This document shows positions 1-13,404 of a DNA stretch of 64,000 nucleotides, piece by piece (within the stretch, counting starts at the first letter, position 1; every line of letters starts with the position of its first letter). The notes below the pieces were generated by a model. That model was not told the origin of the DNA, did not search any database, and saw only the letters and a list, made by a program, of their open reading frames with translations. Origin of the DNA: Chondrosia reniformis (lineage: Eukaryota > Porifera > Demospongiae > Chondrillida > Chondrillidae); NCBI GenBank assembly GCA_947172415.1, contig OX359197.1, forward strand, positions 7,627,673 through 7,691,672. The letters run 5' to 3'. Made by a program: the position numbers and the translations under genes.

Positions 1-424
1 ATAGGGTAGGTAGACCACAGGGTAGGTAGACCACAGGGTAGGTAGACCACAGGGTAGGTAGACAATAGGGTAGGTAGACCACAGGGTAGGTAGACAATAG
101 GGTAGGTAGACCACAGGGTAGGTAGACCACAGGGTAGGTAGACAATAGGGTAGGTAGACCACAGGGTAGGTAGACAATAGGGTAGGTAGACCACAGGGTA
201 GGTAGACCACGGGGTAGGTAGACCACGGGGTAGGTAGACCACGGGGTAGGTAGACCACGGGGTAGGTAGGCCACAGGGTAGGTAGACAATAGGGTAGGTA
301 GACAATAGGGTAGGTAGACAATAGGGTAGGTAGACAATAGGGTAGGTAGACAATAGGGTAGGTAGACAATAGGGTAGGTAGACCACGGGGTAGGTAGACA
401 ATAGGGTAGGTAGACAATAGGGTA
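1..424. repeat. 16-bp minisatellite, about 26 copies
   Basis: Tandem copies of AGGGTAGGTAGACCAC, with variants in which the last bases are AAT or the A becomes G, fill the left edge of the window. The array stops just before ordinary sequence at about 425. It lies upstream of the first visible NRBP exon (579), so it is probably inside an intron of that gene whose earlier exons are off the window. Confidence 0.95.
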
Positions 425-578
425 ACTACGTACGCGCTTGTGCCTGTAATCGTAAACTTTCTGTATGTATGTAGGAGAGACTGAGTTGTATACTAAACAA
501 ATTAATAAACATTAAAGTGAGTTTTAAAGTGCCCCCTCTCTCACTGTCTCTGAGTGACTACTCTTGCTGGTCTGTTAG

Positions 579-3034
579 CATCGCAACATTGTCACCTTCT
601 ATGACTTCTGGTTGGACAAGGATTCAGACAACCAGGACAGGGTGGGTATCGCAGAAGGGAGACTTCTGTCATGTGACTGTCATGTGACCATTGTCTTTAC
701 GTAGTTGGTCTTCATTACTGAGTACATGACTTCAGGATCTTTGCTTCAATTTTTAAAGACAAAACGTCGCAACACACTTGCAGGGGATAAGGCAAAGAAA
801 GCCAACAAAGTACACACATCTAACAGCAACGTGACCACGTATTGCTTTTATGTAATGAATCATCTTTATAGGAAACTCCATGGAAACGTTGGTGTCGTCA
901 GATATTGTCTGCTCTCTGGTATGTTGGTAGATGCAGTGCATACTTGAATAGTTTCAATTTCATGTCCACTTAATAGTTACCTTCACAAGAAGGAGATTAT
1001 CCATGGCAACCTCACGTTGGGGACCATATTCATTCAGCATGATGGTCTAGTAAAAATAGGAGCAGGTAATGAAGTGAGGAGAACCCTGTCATAATGGTAG
1101 TTTAACAGGCCACACCCTTTCTCAGTGTCTCCTGATGCCATACATCAACATGTGAAGACTAAGAGTGAAGAAACAAGATGGCTGCACTACATTGCACCAG
1201 AATATGCAGGTATGTACAGCCAGCCCATTTGTTGTGACAGCAGCCATATTTATTCCTCCTGTGCTAGGAAGTGACCATATATCATCGTCATCAGACATGT
1301 ACTCATTTGGCATCTGTGTTTTGGAGGTAGGGTCATGTCATGTGATGGTCACATGATAATCACATGTTTATTGGTTGATATAATGTTTAGATGATGAAGT
1401 GGAATTTGTTGGACGGCGACCATCACTTGAAGCCAGAGACTATAAAGAAAGCCTTGGATGGACTGGACCCGACTAGGAAGGTTGTCTTTTGAGTGTATAA
1501 CGGATGAACCAGATGAACACTACTTTCTCCTCTCCCTATGCTGTATATAGTCCTTTGTGGCAGCCTGTCTCAATCCCGATCCGGACAAGAGACCAACTGC
1601 CGGAGAGCTTGTCAAAAGCTCTGTCCTTTGGGAAGTAAGTGTTAATTACCTCACATTTCCTGTAAATCTTGTACTTCCTGTAGCTTATTTCTCCTTCCTG
1701 TAAAGCCACTTTCTCCTTCCTATAAAGCCACTTTCTCCTTCCTATAAAGCCACTTTCTCCTTCCTGTAAAGCCACTTTCTCCTTCCTATAAAGCCACTTT
1801 CTCCTTCCTGTAAAGCCACTTTCTACTTCCTGTAAAGCCACTTTCTACTTCCTGTAGCTGCACAATTTGCGTACATTGTCTGGTATTCGTCTTCCAAAGA
1901 AGATTGATGGAAACTACATGAGGAGCGTGGAAGACAAGCTAATTCTGTCTGCTGAAGTGGGGAAAGGAGACAAAGTGAAGCATTTCAAGTTAGTCTGGTA
2001 AACTGAGCTTGGTCAACCAATCCAGACATATTTGTTAATTTTAGGGGAACAGACAAGCCTCCTTTAGACTATGTGAGGTTTCTTGAAGATATCAGGTGAA
2101 TGTCACATGACTGTCATCTGACTGTCACATGACTGTCACATGACTGTCACATGACTGTCATCTGACTGCTCATATAAAAGTTATTTTGTACAGATGTGAT
2201 TTCTACTACTTGTTTGAAGAAGAGAATCCGATTGGTCCACCTCCTAAAGAATTAGCTGCCAAAGGCATAGAGACGGGTCCAAAGAAGAAGAAGAAATCCT
2301 ATGATCCAGAGCCAAGGAGAGTAAGTAGATGAAGCTGTTGAGCTGAGGCGACCTTGATAGCTCTACTGTTCCCATTTCAGATCCAATCAGTGACTTGTGA
2401 AATTAAATCTGAAGCAGATAAAAAGACGGTATGGTCAGGTTTTGTAACTGCCCTGTTTCATTTAAGCACTTGCCTGACATTTGTATAGTTGCATATTCGT
2501 ATTTTGTTGGAAGATAAAATGAAGAGAAATGTGACAACTGAGCTAATTGAAGGTACATCCACTAACCACTCTACATACATTGGCTCTTCAATTGAATGTG
2601 AGGTGATCCATTATGTATGATTGGGGATTGAGAACTTCACTAGCCAAGAAATCGAGAGACAGATGTCGATTGTCACCAAACCAAACATTTCAGCCCAATC
2701 TAGGGCCTTCATCACTAGATCAAAAAGAGGTGACATCTGTCCCTTGACTTCTTGGCTAGTGAAGTTCTCAATCCCCAATCATGTCTACTAGACATTTTCA
2801 AAGTGATTCATTATGTATGCTGGATAGGAGATAATGCTGAGCAGTTGGCTAGAGATTTGGTTCTCAATGGATTGCTTAACGAGGTAACTCCTGCAATAAA
2901 GATGTCCCTGAAGTACGTATATTCCAAGTAGCTGTATGTATATTTCTGTTTTTCAAGAACGATTATGAAGAAGTAAACAAGAGAATTACAGAGCGTTTGA
3001 GAATGCCTCAGCAGCAAGTGCAAAGCACAGCTTA
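579..3034 (+). CDS. NRBP: Nuclear receptor-binding protein (NRBP) pseudokinase, 5' end outside window
   Basis: This is a multi-exon gene whose first exons lie left of the window. Visible exons include 579-641, 705-809, 872-918, 977-1065 and 1126-1209, and further exons run to the TAA at 3032-3034. In order the exons read HRNIVTFYDFW, VFITEYMTSGSLLQFLK, PWKRWCRQILSAL, IIHGNLTLGTIFIQHDGLVK, SSDMYSFGICVLE and CLNPDPDKRPTAGEL, which track NRBP1/2 closely. The catalytic loop HRD is replaced by HGN and the DFG motif is absent (VKIGA), as expected for this pseudokinase family. The C-terminal part (LHIRILLEDKMKRNVTTELI, then EQLARDLVLNGLLNE) matches the conserved NRBP tail. NRBP proteins act in ER-Golgi trafficking and Rho/ubiquitin signalling. 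Exon ends were set by GT-AG and reading phase. The stop is only 275 bp from the next start. Confidence 0.9.
1690..1857 (+). repeat. 22-bp minisatellite next to an NRBP splice acceptor
   Basis: About seven copies of a unit containing ACTTTCTCCTTCCTRTAAAG lie in an NRBP intron and run directly into the real acceptor CTTCCTGTAG at 1849-1858. The unit is a close copy of that polypyrimidine tract and AG. Confidence 0.85.
2617..2782. mobile_element. Foldback (MITE-like) inverted-repeat element in an NRBP intron
   Basis: Positions 2617-2667 and 2732-2782 are 51-bp inverted copies of each other with three mismatches, separated by a 64-bp spacer. Each arm begins ATGATTGGGGATTGAGAACT, read inward. A 17-bp direct repeat (GTGATYCATTATGTATG) occurs at 2603-2619 and again at 2803-2819. 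The insert is non-coding and sits just before the acceptor of the exon that starts at 2828. It looks like a short non-autonomous element. The superfamily is unknown. Confidence 0.65.
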
Positions 3035-3308
3035 AACCACAACCATTTCCTGGCGAGTTATCCTTATATATAGCTGGAATACAAAGTATTTTATTTCATT
3101 AATTTAATAATGTAGATTGTTTTCTTATATTGGACATATCATTTTCTAAAAACAAAGTATCGGTTACTCGCTTATATAACCTCACGACTTGTCGGAGCCC
3201 TCGCGAATGATCTAGTGTCTCCCGAGGTTGGTTTGGAATCTGACACGACTATTGGAATATGCGTAGCAGACGCCCATTTATAAGACGTAGGAGCGATGCG
3301 ACCCTCCC

Positions 3309-6227
3309 ATGACGTGTGCCAGCGACCACTACATGGAGAAGGGTCTCGTACAAGAACAGGCCCCAACCCTGCCTTGCGCATTGGAGCGACAAGACGCGGA
3401 AGGGAAGAGCGGCGATTATTCATATAGTTCCAGTCAGGAAGCGATGGAGGTTGGCGAAAAACCGATCGGGAGAAAAGTTGATCTACGTCAAGCCACACTT
3501 CAACACATTGGCGTAGAATACCACAGCCCCAATATTAATCCTGGTCGACAAGAGATGGGTTACGCTAACGCAACAGTACCGCAGCAAAGAGATCGTTCGC
3601 TTGCCCAATCCCATTATCCAACTGTCTTCCATCATTCTACTGATTTCCCCCTACAGTCCGACCATCGGCCGACCAGCGGTCAGCAATACCGCGCCTATTC
3701 GGAGCAGCGGCTGCTGCAGGCGGTAGGGGGGCGAATAAGGGACCAGCCGGCGAGCAGGTCCGTGGAGAGGTTCCCCCGGCCCCACCAGCAGGACCATTCC
3801 CCGAGCAGGTTAACAGACTATGCCGCAAGAGCACCGCACGAGTCTACTGCCACGCGTAGCTTGCAGGGTAATCACGAGCTAAATGATAGAGTATGTTGGA
3901 GTCCTGTTAGGGCGGATCCGGAGACCGTCGAGGAGGTGGACAGGGGGAGGGGGAAGACCGCTGAAGAGACGCCCAGGCGACTAGTAGCAGCCTGCATCTT
4001 AGTGTGGCTGACAGTGCTAGCAATCATGTATGTGGTTGAGATGGTGATGAATGTGGTTCTGCTAGGTGTGCTATTTCCAGCAGGATATTACGGAGAGTTC
4101 TCCATCTCTCTGATACTCATCATACTGCCAGGATACGTCATCTCTGCTCTGTCACTAGGTCTCTATAAGCGTGATGATACGTACTACACCAAGCACAAGG
4201 ACTTGGTTTACAAGCCTAGGCTCAATTGGATAGCAGTTTTGTGTCATCTCATTTTGCTGGGTCCCATACAGAGGTGAGTGTGTCATGTGAACCAGTACAT
4301 AAATGTACATATTTACAGGTCTATATATGTAAGAGGTGCTAGCCCTAGCCTTTGACATATGATGAGCATTTACATTATCAAGTCTATAGTGGAAAGGACA
4401 TCTATATACTCAGCACCATAATTATGGCACCATGATGTGTGGAGTATATTTTTTATAGCTATTAATATTGTTGCTACAGACTAGTAGAGATAAATCTAGG
4501 ATTTCCCCCAATCAGTTATCTGCATCAGGTCAACGGTAGTGGTTAAGTAGACTAAAGTCTTTAGTGTACATTTGGGCCATTGTTCATAGCCTTACAATGG
4601 TCTCCCACTGACCCTCTCACATACAGGTGAGATGTAGTTGTGTACATTGGTCAGGACTGGCTGGTCACTCCTCCTCTTATGATTACTCTCTGACTGCAAA
4701 CCAGCCCACTCAACCACACAATGTCACCAACTGTAGATAGTTTCCATGGCAACACCTTAGTGTTTATATCAGCATATGAAATGGCTATATAGTGTTGTTA
4801 ATGTAAGAAATAATAACTATTGAACCATTGAATGTATTGCATTGATATCATAAAATGTGTAACAAGAGCAATAAGTTAGGATTGCACTGTGCAGTTATTT
4901 GTAGTACACATCAAGTCACTTCATGGAAATTATACCTCAGACTTTGTAACGTAATCATGTACATAGTCTTAATTGATATAAGATGTGCCATACATATGTA
5001 TACGTACAAATCATATATGTGTATATCATATATCTAGGTACTACAAGGTGGCTTATATGTGTGTATCATATATCTAGGTACTACAAGGTGGCTTCAGTGG
5101 CCAGTATATACAACAGTCAGTTCTATGAACACATAAAGAGAGACACGGACCTCGTCCGCTACCTCCTGACGATGTGCCACACGATGCTTCAGGTCACCCT
5201 CTGCATACACCTCCTCCTCTCACACGACACAGGACACACTCACGTGACTGCTGTTAGTGTGACTGGATTGATCGTCTCCTCAGGATCTGCATTGCTAGTG
5301 CTGTGGCTCTTTGCCTCAAATGACCTTCTCTCCACTCGAGACGTGCACCAATCCAAGATTGCTAAAGTGCTTGTATTTCTTTGGTATTCACTGACGTGTT
5401 TTGCTCGTGCAATAGCATTTGGTGCCTTCTCCAGTGTGTTAGGGTTTTATGTACTTGTAATGATAGGGATTCACTATGTCTTCATGTGGATATGGGTGTT
5501 CTCCCAACGACCCATCCCCACGGACCCCCATCCGGAGGAGGAGACCACTGCTCCTGAACCACAAGATAGATCTATTTGTGAGACATGCTTTAGAAACTTT
5601 GTGGTAAAGGCCTTCTGGGTCTACTATTATGGACTAACAGGCATAGTGCAACTCTTTGCATTTTACAACTTAAAGAGTGGAAAAACAAGATATCGTATAA
5701 CCTTCTATTACGTCCTAATGTTCATTGAAAATATGACAGCTTTACTGTTGTACCACTTCTTCTACTTAACCTGGCCTAGTCCTCTCATAGTGACACTCAG
5801 TATCAGCTTATTTCTCCTAGGAATGCTGTGCATGATTCTGTACTATCTACTGCTGCATCCGAGGAGAAAGGGAAGGTGTAGGTCCATGGGTATCTCCTTT
5901 TGTAATGGTTGCCATGGTGACGAGTCACCAGAAAAGGAAGAGCGTGTGACCACTTACCCTGGAGGTCACATGATGTCGTCGGAATCCTTTGAACCGAATT
6001 TTCAAAATGGAACAGAGGCAGAGCATCAAAGTAGATTTGAACATGTGACAGACATTCATCCCGACTTTAATTATTATTTAGCAAAAATGTCGCTCGAGTC
6101 CATTGACAGACAAAGAACTACTGCTCCTGTCCCAACTAGGGAGGAGGAAAGGGATTCCCCTGGGCCCCAACGGCCAGACCACACTTCCAATAACTCTCAG
6201 CAAGAAACATTAGAGGATCTAGTGTGA
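3309..6227 (+). CDS. XK-related (XKR) multipass membrane protein
   Basis: Two exons, 3309-4273 and 5078-6227, join in phase to give 704 codons (the sum is divisible by three). The N-terminal 215 or so residues are hydrophilic and low in complexity. Membrane segments follow: WLTVLAIMYVVEMVMNVVLL and SLILIILPGYVISALSLGLY in exon 1, and at least six more in exon 2. The joined segment QRYYKVASVASIYNSQFYE, followed by LLTMCHTMLQVTLCIHLLL, is the hallmark of XK-related proteins, which include caspase-activated phospholipid scramblases. The last 120 or so residues form a hydrophilic cytoplasmic tail. I see no convincing caspase site. The start was chosen as the first ATG of the open frame; an upstream non-coding exon is possible. 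The exon 2 acceptor is duplicated (see the repeat at 5014). Confidence 0.85.
4274..5077 (+). other. XKR intron, about 0.8 kb
   Basis: This AT-rich intron has donor GTGAGT at 4274 and acceptor CTAG at 5074-5077. Nothing is recognised in it except the duplicated acceptor at its 3' end. Confidence 0.7.
5014..5093 (+). repeat. 40-bp tandem duplication of the XKR exon 2 splice acceptor
   Basis: Two nearly identical 40-bp units, 5014-5053 and 5054-5093, each contain TATATCTAG followed by GTACTACAAGGTGGCT. Each carries a complete acceptor (AG at 5036-5037 and 5076-5077) plus the first 16 nt of the exon. Only the second is compatible with the full protein. Using the first reaches an in-frame TAG inside the repeat. 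Confidence 0.9.
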
Positions 6228-6445
6228 CTGTCAGATGACTTTGTGCATATTTTTAAGTTTTTATAAAATAGAAGCAAACATGTTTGCTAATAAGAAATGT
6301 TACATATAAAAGTCTTGTTATGAAAACCATAACATAAATATATTAAATAAATAAGATATAAAAATTATACCTATAGATAAAAAATTATACACAAATGTGG
6401 ATGTTTCTAAAAACAGTTTATTAAAAAGTCTAGTTCTGTCTCTGT

Positions 6446-7592
6446 TTACTGGCACTGGCCTCCTGTCTGCTTCATGAAGCACTTGTACAATGTGCCATCT
6501 CCCTCCTTCACTTCAATGGGACCAGCAGATTTACAGTGTGTTTCCAAGTGGCCTCCTGGGCGAACAACATTCAAACACATTCCATGGCTCTCCTCTATGG
6601 TACCAATAACGTTCATCTCTACATACACAGTGAAGCAGTTTAGGAGTAAAATATCCATTATCCTGGTTTTATATATTAGGTCCATACATGTATATGGTAT
6701 ATATTACATGAGATGATACAGCCTGAGTGACAGGCAGGCATGTGTGCACATTGACAGCTGTTGTCTCGAGATTAACTTACCACTTTCCTGCAAACGGATC
6801 GGCTGGGCTGCGGGGAAATCCCCCTTAAAGGTCTGTCCAGACACACTCTTTACTCTACATCTGTAAACACTCAGGTCGTCCTCTATATCACAATCAACAT
6901 ACTAAGTGAATGACACGACACTGGCACTACATCCAATTACTCACTTTGAACATCTTGGATGATTAGATTTCGCCCTTCGGCACCCAAGTTGAATCGTTCT
7001 TCTGTGAAATTGACGCTCCGCCATATTCCACCCAACGGACGCACTCTCCACTCGATACACATGTCCTTGCGAAGGGAATGGTGTATCTCAACATGACACG
7101 GAAGATTCACTGATGCACCCAGGGATGTTGTTATGACTGTTTCAAATGTGGGTTTACCTGCACGAGATATATAAATTACTTAAATACTAGCTTAAGGCCT
7201 AGGTATGCGTATATATAGCTGTAAGAGATATAGATTGCGCAATACTAACTTGTTAAAAGGGTGGAGCTGGAATTTATATCGCCGCATTTACACTTGTATT
7301 CGCCTTCGTGAAGAAATGCAACGAAAAACTCTTCCCTTCTTGGACCCCCAATTCTATCACTCCCTAGCTCTCCATTTGGTAATACAATCTGATTTCCAAC
7401 ACCACATCGCACCTCAAATTTCTGTGCGTGCATCAAAAAATGAACAGCTCCTTCTATTTCGTTAACAATAGGTCGTGAACACGACGATCTTCTGGTCGAC
7501 ATCGGACTAGGCGCTGATGAGCCATTTTGCAATGTAAATAAAGTCACTGAGAACATGACTGAGATAAAACTGGACAAACGTGTAGATGACAT
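6446..7592 (-). CDS. Ig-like gene 1: secreted protein with Ig-like domains
   Basis: Four exons on the minus strand: 7250-7592, 6945-7157, 6781-6882 and 6446-6618. All junctions are phase 1, the usual pattern for Ig domains, and the sum gives 276 codons. A signal peptide (FISVMFSVTLFTL core) opens exon 1. An Ig-like segment with FEVRC...GEYKCKC follows, then a V-like domain split over exons 2 and 3 (GASVNLPCHVEIHH, a WRV core, then LSVYRCRVKS). Exon 4 adds a short cysteine-bearing module ending ...GGQCQ and a stop. There is no transmembrane segment or GPI-type tail, so the product should be secreted. It lies tail to tail with XKR and next to a transmembrane Ig-like gene on the same strand. The ligand is unknown. 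Confidence 0.75.
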
Positions 7593-8577
7593 GATATTTG
7601 AGACTATTTCGGAATTTCAACTCGCTATATATATCTAACTGATTGCTCTAAGCAGTACTTGAATGTGCTAGTCTGTATAGTGTTTGCTTTTATAACACTG
7701 AGATAGCTAGCATTAAAGGGAAAATCCCTATAGTTCCCATTACATATTGCTCCTAATATGGATATATTTAAATCATTTCCTTAAAGTTTCCCTACATAAC
7801 GTATGTTCATCCAGGCAATTAAATTTTTGTATGCAACAGATTATCTCTGAGGAGAGTTTCCCATGACTAGGCCAAAGATAATGTTTGTAAATAAAGGGCT
7901 TAAAGATGTCAATATCTGGTTATCAAAGTGATGTAATTATATTTTATTATCACTAAAGTTTCTACCATTAAATTACATAATTTTTGTACATAAATAGTCA
8001 TGTATTCCATCTTAATGTAATTCATAGTGTTGCAATTGGAGACATCATCCATATAATGGATGTAATAGTGTAACTATATATATTATTATTATTGTTGATT
8101 TAAGTGCATCATGTGCTGGACGCACAATATAGGGCTACATTGCCCCATGTAGCACTGTACAAAGAGTAATGAAACATACATTCAGGTTAAGCATGGATAA
8201 ACACAATCCGTATAACTTCTAATTCATCCCCTCCCCTATATATATATATATAATTGAGAGACTAGATCAGACTTTCCCTATTTACTTTACTCTCTGACAA
8301 TGAAAGTGTAACTAAACCTGGTCACATCCAAACACCCTAAAGCGAGCCTTCTTGAATTTACATTCCCACGCGTTACTATGGAAACTGGTCACGCTCAATG
8401 CATAGGTATTTAATACAATTACTTATTAAACATTTGTCATGCAAAATAAGTCCAACACAATTGGATTGTTACAATGTTATACATACATATATATATACAG
8501 GTGGGAAATAGGGAAACTTCTAGTAGATCCCAGTGCCTGGGGACTGGAATGGTAAATAGGTCACATCCTACTTGCCT
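7593..8577. other. Intergenic, about 1 kb
   Basis: AT-rich sequence between two minus-strand Ig-like genes. It should hold the promoter of gene 1 and the 3' UTR of gene 2. I see no coding exon or RNA gene. Confidence 0.6.
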
Positions 8578-10912
8578 TCAGAGCGGTGTTACAGTGGAAG
8601 TTGATATACCAGGTAGGTCATCGTCAGAGAGATCAGTTGTGGCATAATCAGCCATATTTTCTCTCAAAATATACTTGAAAAGCAGTTGGGTAACCTTGCT
8701 GTTGTAAAATGTTACGTTTCTCTTTTCGGGTGTAACCAGTTCCTTATTAGACAGTGTGGAAGAAGAAGGTTGGGTGGAAGTAGTTTCTTGCTCATCAAAG
8801 GTGAACTGCTTAGGTGGTGGTATGTCAAGATGGTTGGGTCGAGACACTCCTCCCTGTTCCAGCTGGCTTATTCCCTTTTCCGGGTCAGGGTAGGTAGGAT
8901 AGTAGAATGGTTTTGGGGAGATGGTTGGGGGAACTTGCTGAGTCCTAGAGCTCCTGAAGGACCTAACACACAATGCCAGTACAACCAGTACAACTATCAC
9001 TGCGATCAGCACAACAAGAATGATAGGTGGAATAATTGCTTTGAGTGGCAGCTGTGATGGACTGACTGACGACAGACTGACTGGTGATGGACTGACTGAC
9101 GACAGACCAACTGGTGATTGACTGACTGACGACAGACTGACTGGTGATGGACTGACTGGTGATGGACTGGCTGGTGATTGACCAACTGGTGATGGACTGA
9201 CTGGTGATTGACTGATTGGTGATTGACCAACTGATGATGGACTGACTGGTGATTGACCAACTGATGATGGACTGGCTGGTGATTGACCAACTGGTGATGG
9301 ACTGGCTGGTGATTGACCAACTGGTGATGGACTGACTGGTGATTGACTGATTGGTGATTGACCAACTGATGATGGACTGACTGGTGATTGACCAATAGAT
9401 GATGGATCGACAGTTGGTATTCCATTCTCATCCACATTAATCTTTACATAAACGTGTGTGTGCTTGTCCTGTCCCTCTCCCGCTACACAAGTGTATGTTG
9501 TGCCGTCTTGCCATGTTTGTACTGTAATTGTGTAGTCAGTCCCAACTGCGCTAAGCAAAGTATTATTTTTGTACCATCTGAATGGAGACTGGTCACCACA
9601 TGTTAAGGGAAGTGTCGCACCAAGGTGTACTGTAGCTACAAACAACACATCACATGGGAGTCACATGATATCAACCTATTCTTGTAACAGATAGTGAGAG
9701 ATACATCAAAACGTACCTTCAACTATTACATCTATGATCGTAGAACTGTCTTCTCCTTGTTTGCTAACACAGGCATACTCTCCTGAATCTTCCAAAGTTA
9801 CATTATTCTTTACATACTGAAAAAGTGGAGGATTGACCTGCTCCAGAAACTGCTTGTTGTGGTACCAGTCATAAACTACACTTCCAAAATTATTTTCAGC
9901 ATTTGCACACTTAATTTCCAACTTCCCCATTAAAGCAACATGTTCTAGTAGAGAGAGATAGGCAAACAACTGATTACAATCATGTCACCAATTACGATGC
10001 AATAAGGTGTACCTTCACTCCCACCAACACATGTGAAACACACACTGCACTTGGAATGGGCCACTGCTCTACTTCATGTGTATCTCTGAGGAAAGGTTAC
10101 ACACCCACAACATTCCCACCTCCCAAGAACACAGTAAAGGCTTCCCTCTGTCAGAGGATCTGCTGACTGGTCAACATGGGACACCATATTGCACCACCAC
10201 ACAACTTGGGGATTACCCTTTTCACCTGATATATGTACATTCCAATCATAGCAGACAATCCACAGTACAATGCTTCATGTCATCAAATGACCCAAAATGA
10301 TTGTTTACACATCCCCTCATTATTCAGTAGTGCTCGCACCATTCCATCCACCCGTAACCTGACACTACTATATAGCATGAGGTGACGGCTACTTTTGTGG
10401 TCAGATCATATGCATCATACAGTGGTGCCATCTGACACTGACTTAAAGCAGGTGACATAGTGAATGCCATTTATGTAATTAAAAATATCACCATTGGCCA
10501 CTTGTATACCTCACCAGGTGAGGTCACTGTTGTGTCATTGGATGGCATCCTATATTACCAGCTATCTCACAGTCCTACCTTCCTATGAAATCAGAAATTT
10601 TAGTCATAAGTCACAACTTTATTGCTCCTGCACTGATTATATTCAATTACAACGAAAATCCACAAAAACGCTAAGAAAATCCAGTACATCCTAAAGCAGT
10701 ACTTTCACTTAGCATTCTATGAAATCCGGTGTGTTTAAATCTATTCTGTTGCTGTCCTATTTCTAAGACATTCCACGCAACCGACCAAGGTTACACAATA
10801 TATACAAACACAAAATTGTTATTGTACAAGGTGACTTACCAGATATTACTGGAGAGATGGTCAATGCAACAATCAATAACCAGTCACAGAGGATATGCTT
10901 GCGTGACAACAT
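8578..10912 (-). CDS. Ig-like gene 2: type I membrane receptor with mucin-like stalk
   Basis: Three exons, 10840-10912, 9717-9944 and 8578-9635, join in phase 1 to give 452 residues. Exon 1 is a signal peptide (LLIVALTISPVISG). Exon 2 is one Ig-like domain (LEIKCAN...YDWYHN...DSGEYACVSK). Exon 3 begins with a second (LPLTCGDQ...FRWYKN...GTTYTCVAG). A stalk of about 100 residues built from SPSSVGQSPVSP-type repeats follows, then a transmembrane helix (AIIPPIILVVLIAVIVVLVV) and a tail of about 130 residues. The tail contains proline-rich stretches and tyrosines (KPFYYPTYPDP) and ends near DLSDDDLPG. No classical ITIM or ITAM is seen. The serine-, threonine- and proline-rich stalk is likely O-glycosylated. 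The role is unknown; it resembles a cell-surface recognition receptor. Confidence 0.8.
9056..9405 (-). repeat. Coding tandem repeat (mucin-like stalk)
   Basis: Short units of 15-24 nt based on GACTGACTGGTGATGGACTG encode serine-, proline-, glutamine- and valine-rich repeats in Ig-like gene 2. Unit order is irregular, but all lengths keep the frame, so copy number can vary between alleles without breaking the protein. Confidence 0.85.
9945..10839 (-). other. First intron of Ig-like gene 2, about 0.9 kb
   Basis: This intron runs from the donor GTAAGT beside 10840 to the acceptor beside 9944. The signal-peptide exon joins the first Ig exon directly in phase, so no extra exon is needed. No other feature is recognised. 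Confidence 0.6.
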
Positions 10913-12381
<1,469 letters not shown>

Positions 12382-12666
12382 CCATGAATGCCCCCATGTT
12401 CCTATGAAATATTGACCTATGAATGCCCCCATGTTCCTATGAAATATTGACCTATGAATGTCCCCATGTTCCTATGAAATATTGACCCATGAATGTCCCC
12501 ATGTTCCTATGAAATATTGACCCATGAATGCCCCCATGTTCCTATGAAATATTGACCCATGAATGCCCCCATGTTCCTATGAAATATTGACCCATGAATG
12601 CCCCCATGTTCCTATGAAATATTGACCTATGAATGCCCCCATGTTCCTATGAAATATTGACCTATG
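12382..12666. repeat. 35-bp minisatellite, about 8 copies
   Basis: The unit contains CCATGTTCCTATGAAATATT followed by GACCYATGAATGYCC and is repeated about eight times with very few substitutions. It lies in non-coding sequence between the two pairs of Ig-like genes. Confidence 0.95.
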
Positions 12667-13404
12667 GCAGGTGCTATGCAGGAATGTGATACATGCATAC
12701 CGAGTATACTAACGGAATTTATAAAGAGAAGCCATTTTGACCATAACTAGTACTGTTGAGATAAAGTTAACTCAATAATTATTTGACGGAAGGAACTGGA
12801 ATCTAAACATCTCTATGGATACTTGGAATCTAGGGGATATGAAAATATTATTGGTTGAAGTTGCTTGGCGACTACCTTTCCATATTTCTCTTAAACTAAT
12901 CATTACATTCAATCATATGGTTTTATAATAGACTGTATGCACTGAGTGCATGTCACATAGAAAGCTGAATGTGCATATCTATAAATACACTGAGAGTACA
13001 GTGTGTGTAACTGATATTTGATGGGGCTTAGGGACTCAGAGTTGAATATGAAATTATTAACAACCGTTTAGGGTACAACACTTGTGGTATGCACAAAAAT
13101 ATAAAAATGTGTCTAAAGTTGCTAAATATAAACATAACGCTGGTAATGTCCAAAGTGACCTTAAATGTCCACAACTGAAAGTGCCTACTTGTATAATTTA
13201 TTTCATGTTTACGTTGTATGGAATAACTCTGGCAGTACTTTAGAGTTACAGTTTCAGCATTTAATTGTTTTGTATGGGTTTGACTACAAATGCTTACTTT
13301 AAAGTCTTCAGTTGCTTGCCATGCATGAATGAAACTGCTGTTTCAAAAAAATGAAAAATATCTTGTTTGTATTCTGAACATATACAATCACCAGTATATA
13401 CCTT
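12667..13404. other. No feature seen
   Basis: AT-rich non-coding sequence between two minisatellites. I see no exon, RNA gene or element. Confidence 0.6.

Noticed and set aside
1..425. CRISPR-like or telomeric array
   Set aside because: Repeats are directly adjacent without unique spacers, and GGGTAGGTAGACCAC is not a telomere unit. It is an ordinary minisatellite.
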